Shown: one piece after another, positions 21,500 through 25,878 of the stretch
Layout: every line of letters starts with the position of its first letter
How positions within the stretch are numbered: position 1 is the stretch's first letter
Source of the DNA: Funneliformis mosseae
Taxonomy: Eukaryota; Glomeromycota; Glomeromycetes; Glomerales; Glomeraceae
Length of the DNA stretch: 25,878 nucleotides
Direction: 5' to 3'
Assembly (NCBI GenBank): GCA_910592005.1
Contig: CAJVPP010000816.1
Coordinates: forward strand, 1-25,878
Translations under genes and position numbers: made by a program
The notes under the pieces: generated by a model
Database searches by the model: none
Seen by the model: the letters and a program-made list of their open reading frames with translations, nothing else
What the model was told of the DNA's origin: nothing

Positions 21500-22078
21500 C
21501 AGACATCTGCCAAAAGTCTCTGAATATCATCTTTCAGCTATTTTATATCAAATACATCATATAACTATATAATACTGCGGTCATGTAATATACCTAACCT
21601 TGTTTGCTTGAATCAAAACCAAATAAAAGTGTGTTTAGTTTGTTTATTTTGATTTTTAACCAAAATAAAATTTACCTTCTGAAAACCACGAAATGTTCAA
21701 AGAACAACGCAGTAGTATATATTTGCCATTAATATGACAATAGTTACTGAGCTATTGCCGCAAATATCAGTTATGGATTTTTAATAGTATTTAGAACTTT
21801 AAAAAAATGGATGACACCAGAACTGTTAATTTGAGGCTTCGTTCTAGTCAATCATCCTTAATTAAAGATTCGCAGCGAAACCGGCTGAAGCAATTTATCA
21901 CAGTGAATTCAGGCTATAATGAAGCAAATAAAGGTCTGATAAAGTACTAATTATTTAATACTAAATGTGTAACATATCATACATTAATAAATAAATTAAT
22001 AAATTTTTTTAATAAACTTTAAAATTTTAAGTTTTACATTGAGCCAAAAAGCATTCAGAGACTTTTGGCAGGGATCTA
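21500..22078. mobile_element. Non-autonomous mariner-type element (MITE) with TIRs
   Basis: CTGCCAAAAGTCTCTGAAT at 21507-21525 is repeated exactly inverted at 22053-22071. The similarity extends outward with transitions and one transversion to CAGACAT / TAGATCC, giving TIRs of about 26 bp flanked by TA (21498-21499 and 22079-22080). At 579 bp it is too short for a transposase, so it depends on another copy. Unlike most MITEs it contains a short intact frame (21807-21950). Confidence 0.75.
21807..21950 (+). CDS. Intact 47-residue frame inside the MITE
   Basis: ATG at 21807, TAA at 21948-21950, no internal stop, and richer in G and C than the surroundings. It starts MDDTRTVNLRLRSSQSSL and contains DSQRNRLKQFITVNSGYNEA. 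It is basic and polar and reads like the N-terminus of a real protein. A frame at 22084-22178 just outside the right TIR (EKIQFENFLKAILLQKEK, then EMVLERLRK) could be its former continuation, in which case the element carries a captured gene 5' end. No family is recognised. Confidence 0.4.
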   Translation: MDDTRTVNLRLRSSQSSLIKDSQRNRLKQFITVNSGYNEANKGLIKY

Positions 22079-22314
22079 TATTATGTGAGAAAAAATTCAA
22101 TTCGAAAATTTCCTTAAAGCTATACTTCTTCAAAAAGAAAAAATTTCAGAGATGGTTCTTGAAAGGTTAAGGAAGTAAAAAAAATGATATAATTTATACT
22201 CTGCCATTAAGGCGCTTCACAGACCAGCATAACACATTTTTAAATATCTATAATAAAAAATAAAGATAAGTTTAACGTATATTAATCTTAAAAACTTTTT
22301 CAGAAAGAAGTACT

Positions 22315-22873
22315 ATGCTCTTTGATCCCTTTGGTAAATACATATCTGATTCAGAAGACTCTATAAATTCTAATTACCCAGCTTGGCCTTACCTATATAA
22401 GAAAAAAAATAGATCTATCTGTGAAAAAAGATACTTTCGCAAAGATATATATGTCAAATATTATAGGTCTCTACCAAAAAAAATGTGCGCATTCTGCTAT
22501 AATAAGCTGACCTTTTCTATAATACATGCAAAATCCATTTATAAGAAAAATTGACTAGAAAGTCGTAAAAAGAGTGAGTAAGATTTGTGACTTTAGCTGA
22601 AGATGCTAAAGCAAAGGAATTTTGAATATATATAATAAAAGTAAAAGTGAAGTCTTAAGATTATTAATATCAAAATTACCTCGTATGGATCATTTTATCT
22701 GCCAATATATTAAAAGAGATGATTCATTTTGTGAGAAAGGATATATGAGTGATTTAGGGTATTTCAGACATTTTAATGCCTTTCCTAAAACAATATGCCC
22801 TATCTGTAAGAAGGAAACCTATTATAGTACTAAAATCTGTAGTACATATGGTAGAATTTATGATCATGCTTGA
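22315..22873 (+). CDS. Gene with two copies of a Cys/His zinc-binding-like domain
   Basis: The first part (ATG 22315, TGA 22552-22554) has CEKRYF ... PKKMCAFC; the second (about 22617-22873, TGA end) has CQYIKRDDSFCEKGYM ... YFRHFNAFPKTICPIC. Both have exactly 21 residues between CEK and CxxC. Copy 2 shows C-x9-C-x12-H-x8-C-x2-C, a plausible zinc site. Copy 1 has Tyr at the first Cys and at the His, each one transition away. An intron of 43 bp (22574-22616, GTGAGT to CAAAG) would join the two in phase if the TGA at 22552 is a former Trp codon; otherwise they are two neighbouring fragments, and the second lacks an ATG near its start. Cys-x9-Cys and CxxC spacings of this look occur in large DNA viruses and glomeromycetes; role unknown. 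Confidence 0.45.
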
Positions 22874-23119
22874 CGCTAAAGTAAAAAAAATACCGTATCA
22901 TTCCAAAATTAAGCAACCCTTTTTTGCTATAGAGTTGCTTAATTTCAGGTACTTTTTCTTTCATAGAAGAAGAAACGAAAAAATTGCTGTATAATAAACA
23001 TTTATCATTACATTACATAAAATAATTATCTGTATAATATAGTGTGATATTACAATTAATAAATCACGCGTAATCAATTACAAACTTGTTTCTAAACTTA
23101 TTTTAAAACTTAATATGTT

Positions 23120-24525
23120 ATCACAAAAGCAAAAAGACTAATATCTGTTAATAAAAAACCCTCAAATGAAGCTGCAATTCATATTCTATTAAGCAAAAAA
23201 GATAAGTTGTCATTTATGCTAAGGAAAATAGAATAATTAGAGTGGCAAATACTTTTGAACTTAATAAAAGTATAGTTAGTCGTTGGGTTAATTTAAATGA
23301 AAAATGGTTTAAAGAATCAAACTAAAACTGCAATCGAATAAGTTCTGGCTGAAAAAGCTTTTATCCAGATGTTGAAAAAAAACTATAAGATTAGATCATT
23401 GAGTAGAGAAAACAGGATTTAGGTATTACATATGCTATCACGTAAGTTAAGATACTGGATATTTTAAAAGAACATGCTATAATAAGTCTTTATGATATTC
23501 AACAAATGAATTTAAAACATTAAATCGTTAGATGTTTACATTCATGAAAAGATTTAATCTATCTTGACGATATTGAACTAAAGTTTTGTAAAAGCTTTTA
23601 TTACAAACTGCTAAGTTATTAGAAAATTTCCGTCAGTTCATCATCAACCTTAGAACTGAAAAATCATTTGAGTTATCTAATATTTTAAATATGAACAAAA
23701 CTTCTGTCTAGTTTAACATGGCAGAAAACTTTACAATCAATATTACAGGCAAAAAAACAATTCATATTTGTGATACTGGCAATGAAAAGAACTGATTCAC
23801 AGTTGTCTTAATATGTGCTACAGGTAAAGTTCTATTTAACAGTTTTTTTTTTCTTTTAGCTTTATTTTTATCTAATTTTTATCCTATAGATGATACAAAA
23901 TTTCTGCCAATTTGCATCTTTAAAGGTAAACGACTATTATGTGGTAAACAGATTCCATCCAGTGTTATTATTTAGTTTCAGAAAAATGAATAGATGGATA
24001 CTGATTTAATGAAGAAATATGTTGATTATATTAATGATAATCTAACAATCAATAATGCTTCAACAATGATGGTATATGATTCTTTCTGAGAATATTTTGA
24101 AGATTCAGTTAAACTAGGTTTTGTAATAATAGTATTAATTTGGCAGTTATTCTGGGTGGTTTAACTAGCATATATCAATCACTTGATGTAACAATTAATA
24201 AGCCATTTAAAGACAATCTTTGTAAAGAATGGCATATCTGAATGGTAGGAAGTGATGCAGGAATAACTATATCAGGAAACCTTTATCGTGCTAGGTTATC
24301 TGATGTTTGTGGATGAGTTAAATGTATTTGAGAAGGAATTTCAAATGAAATGATTATAAAGTCTTTCAAGACTTGCAAGATTTTAACTTCTTTGAGCATA
24401 TTGGATAATGATAATAAAGATTCTAGTGATAATATTATTGGTAGTGATGATGGCGATGATGATGATGATGGTGATAATAGTGATAATGATGATAGTGATG
24501 ATGGTGATAGTAATGACAATGAATA
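23120..24525 (+). pseudogene. Pogo/CENP-B-type transposase, broken
   Basis: The N-terminal part carries an HTH (VANTFELNKSIVSRWVNL near 23245-23300) and a CENP-B-like region. The DDE_1 domain follows: NLRTEKSFELSNILNMNKT (about 23645-23702), ENFTINITGKKTIHICDTGN, FLPICIFKGK, ASTMMVYDSF, INLAVILGGLTSIYQSLDVT and INKPFKDNLCKEWHI. The first catalytic Asp, expected in NMDET, is Asn at 23694-23696, with Glu to Lys beside it and TAG at 23709-23711 for Trp. TGA stands for Trp at three later places. A probable intron (GTAAAG near 23823 to CTATAG near 23890) is still recognisable. The tail at 24425-24520 is Asp-rich. The transposase would cut and paste the element; this copy cannot. Confidence 0.85.
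24420..24520 (+). repeat. GATGAT-type microsatellite coding an acidic tail
   Basis: Imperfect GAT/GGT/AGT triplets encode an Asp/Ser/Asn-rich C-terminus of the pogo transposase. The opposite strand gives an open Ser/Leu frame that is only its shadow. Confidence 0.7.
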
Positions 24526-24782
24526 ATATTACTAATTACTGTAGTTTATACTAATTAATATTTTATAATAAAGATATATTATTAATAATTTAATGCTATC
24601 TTTAATGTTTATTATATTTAATTATTATGTTTAATTATAGGAATTTATGGGTTGCTTATTTTTGGATTTATACTAATTAATGGGTTACTTATTTTTAGGG
24701 GTTGCTTAATTTCAGAATGATACAGTAAAATGGAATCAGATATGGTCAAAACACCTAGTTGAATAATAATCTGACCAAAGTA

Positions 24783-25878
24783 TTATTTTTCCTATTCTAT
24801 AGAATTAAAGAGTTCCTGAATTTCATTATCTATTTTTGATCTATGTGATGGAAGTTCTAGTATACCTTTATCTTCAAAATCAGTACTATTATATAGCTGA
24901 CGATAAATTCAGTATGAGTATTGCCTAACTTGTTATCTTTTAGGCTCTATTCTTTTTTTATCACTTTCAACATTATACTCACACCAATTGCTAGCAATTG
25001 TATTAATTATTTTTATAGCTGAATGAAGATCTAGTGTTTTCTTTACACGAGACTTAAAATCAGAAAGTAATAAAGATTGGTTTTAAATTTCTATAAACTT
25101 TTTACAAGATCATATAAATAATTCTGATGCAGTATCACTAAAAAGAGTACGCTTGTCATCAATACCAGTAAAGCCTAATATTTGAAAAGTTCTTATATAA
25201 CTTTCTAATGCTTTACTAAATAAGATTTACATAAGTCTTCTACCACTGATTTTTCAGATTCTCTTTGGCTTTATAGCAGGCAATTTTCCATTGTATATTT
25301 TCCTTAGCTTTCAATCCCTTCATTGCATTCTTCTCATCATGACCTTACCTTTGAAAATAAGATAACCATAAGAAATGCTTTCGAACTTCAGGCAAACTAA
25401 ATTTTTCAACGAATTTTCTATTGCAAATATTATTCTAATCCTCGATACTCATGTCTTTATAATAAAGATTCTGCATATAAAAACGTTAAGTGTCATAGTA
25501 TCTGCGATAGAGCATTCTTAGTCAAATTTAAGGACTTCAGCTTCTTCAAGTCAAAGATTCTGAGAAGTAGCAACTGCATTAAAGTCTGTTTCTTTAATAA
25601 CTAATACTTTAACTCTAACCTCATTACAGATTCTTTTACGGTTCCCTATAACTTCTCAGCTCTCATCCATTTTTATTAGTTGAAGAGAAGTGCTAGTACT
25701 AGTTATAAGACTACAAAGCTTTTCAATAAAGTATCTCACAAAAAAGCATTTCTGATACTTGACTTTAATAAAAGTTATTATGATGGGAGATTCATCAATT
25801 TTATAAGAAATGCTATTATTATTCCATTTATGATATCCCTTTATTGTTTTGGGTAAATTATTAGGCTAAGCATTTTCA
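24783..25878 (-). pseudogene. C-terminal remnant of a helicase-like protein, probably origin-binding type
   Basis: Three registers on the minus strand follow one another. About 25877-25480 has GYHKWNNNSISYKID, VRYFIEKLCSLITSTSTS, LIKMDES, a stop, EVIGNRKRICNEV, DFNAVATSQNL and CSIADTMTL. About 25480-25215 has FYMQNLYYKDMSIED, KFVEKFSLPEVRKHFLWL and ENIQWKIACYKAKENLKN. About 25225-24783 has ESYIRTFQILGFTGIDDK, SDFKSRVKKTLDLHSAIK and ILELPSHRSKIDNEIQELF. The order and the ADTM...FYMQNLY block resemble the C-terminal part of the replication-origin-binding (UL9-like) helicases expanded in glomeromycetes. The helicase motifs themselves would be upstream, outside the window. TAG and TGA again take Gln- and Trp-like places. 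Family call tentative. Confidence 0.4.

Larger units (their letters stand above)
22893..24725 (+). mobile_element. Pogo-type (Tc1/mariner superfamily) element with TIRs and TA duplication
   Basis: The left end CCGTATCATTCCAAAATTAA and the reverse complement of the right end CTGTATCATTCTGAAATTAA, each going on into GCAACCC, match over 27 bp with three transitions. TA flanks both (22891-22892 and 24726-24727). Subterminal GTTGCTTA words recur: inverted at 22934-22947 and as three direct copies of GGGTTRCTTATTTTT or GGGTTGCTTAATTT at 24648-24713. These look like repeated transposase-binding sites. The 1833-bp length and internal CENP-B-like transposase fit pogo. Confidence 0.9.

Noticed and set aside
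22776..22994. 72-codon plus-strand open frame
   Set aside because: It overlaps the CxxC-containing frame in another register and runs into the left TIR of the pogo element.
24283..24519. 78-codon minus-strand Ser/Leu-rich open frame
   Set aside because: It is the reverse complement of the Asp-coding GAT repeat at the transposase tail.
1..25878. tRNA, rRNA or other structural RNA genes
   Set aside because: I looked for tRNA-like GTTCRANNC boxes and rRNA-like GC-rich conserved blocks and saw none I could support; a covariance-model scan would be decisive.
1..25878. Mitochondrial origin, because of AT content and TGA at Trp positions
   Set aside because: The content is nuclear in type (CRN, F-box/LRR, pogo and Tc1 elements, GT-AG introns); no mitochondrial gene is present.

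Overview
The window looks like a gene-poor, transposon-rich accessory region of a very AT-rich eukaryotic genome, most likely an arbuscular mycorrhizal fungus (Glomeromycotina). The reasons are the overall composition, short GT-AG introns, Tc1/mariner and pogo transposons, and a set of families expanded in those fungi: crinkler (CRN) effectors, F-box/LRR proteins, SAM-domain proteins and an origin-binding-type helicase. No database search was possible; family calls rest on motif recognition and recollection of such proteins.

Layout. 1-2072: a degenerate Tc1-like element with 38-bp perfect terminal inverted repeats (TIRs) and a minus-strand transposase. 3129-4690: unrecognised plus-strand coding remnants. 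5241-6529: a second, complete Tc1/mariner copy with TA target duplication. 6530-8574: a 2-kb AT desert. 8575-9653: an unrecognised minus-strand remnant. 10529-13417: a three-domain CRN gene (ubiquitin-like header, P-loop NTPase, PD-(D/E)XK-like nuclease). 13864-14361: an unrecognised remnant. 14521-15484: a SAM-domain gene, minus strand. 15803-16910: a foldback element holding about 14 hairpin units of 50 bp. 16968-17234: a second CRN header. 17872-18378: one intact 168-residue gene with three helical repeats. 18503-19627: F-box/LRR gene. 19827-20132: coiled-coil gene. 20224-21475: a gene of an unknown family. 21500-22078: a mariner-type MITE. 22315-22873: duplicated Cys/His-domain gene. 22893-24725: a pogo element. 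24783-25878: helicase remnant.

Most genes are broken in a peculiar way. Long frames keep their register but carry many in-frame stops (17 in 408 codons of the CRN gene, 13 in 375 codons of the F-box gene). The stops mostly fall where Gln or Trp is expected, and catalytic residues are replaced by changes reachable through C:G to T:A transitions (Asp to Asn, Glu to Lys, Gly to Asp, Pro to Leu). This resembles RIP-like or methylation-driven hypermutation. A recoded genetic code is the alternative, but it would not explain the lost catalytic residues. The few intact frames (17872-18378 and 21807-21950, and nearly so 22315-22873) stand out against this background. There is no evidence of an operon; the genes are an assembly of effector-type, repeat-family and transposon sequences, mostly decayed.
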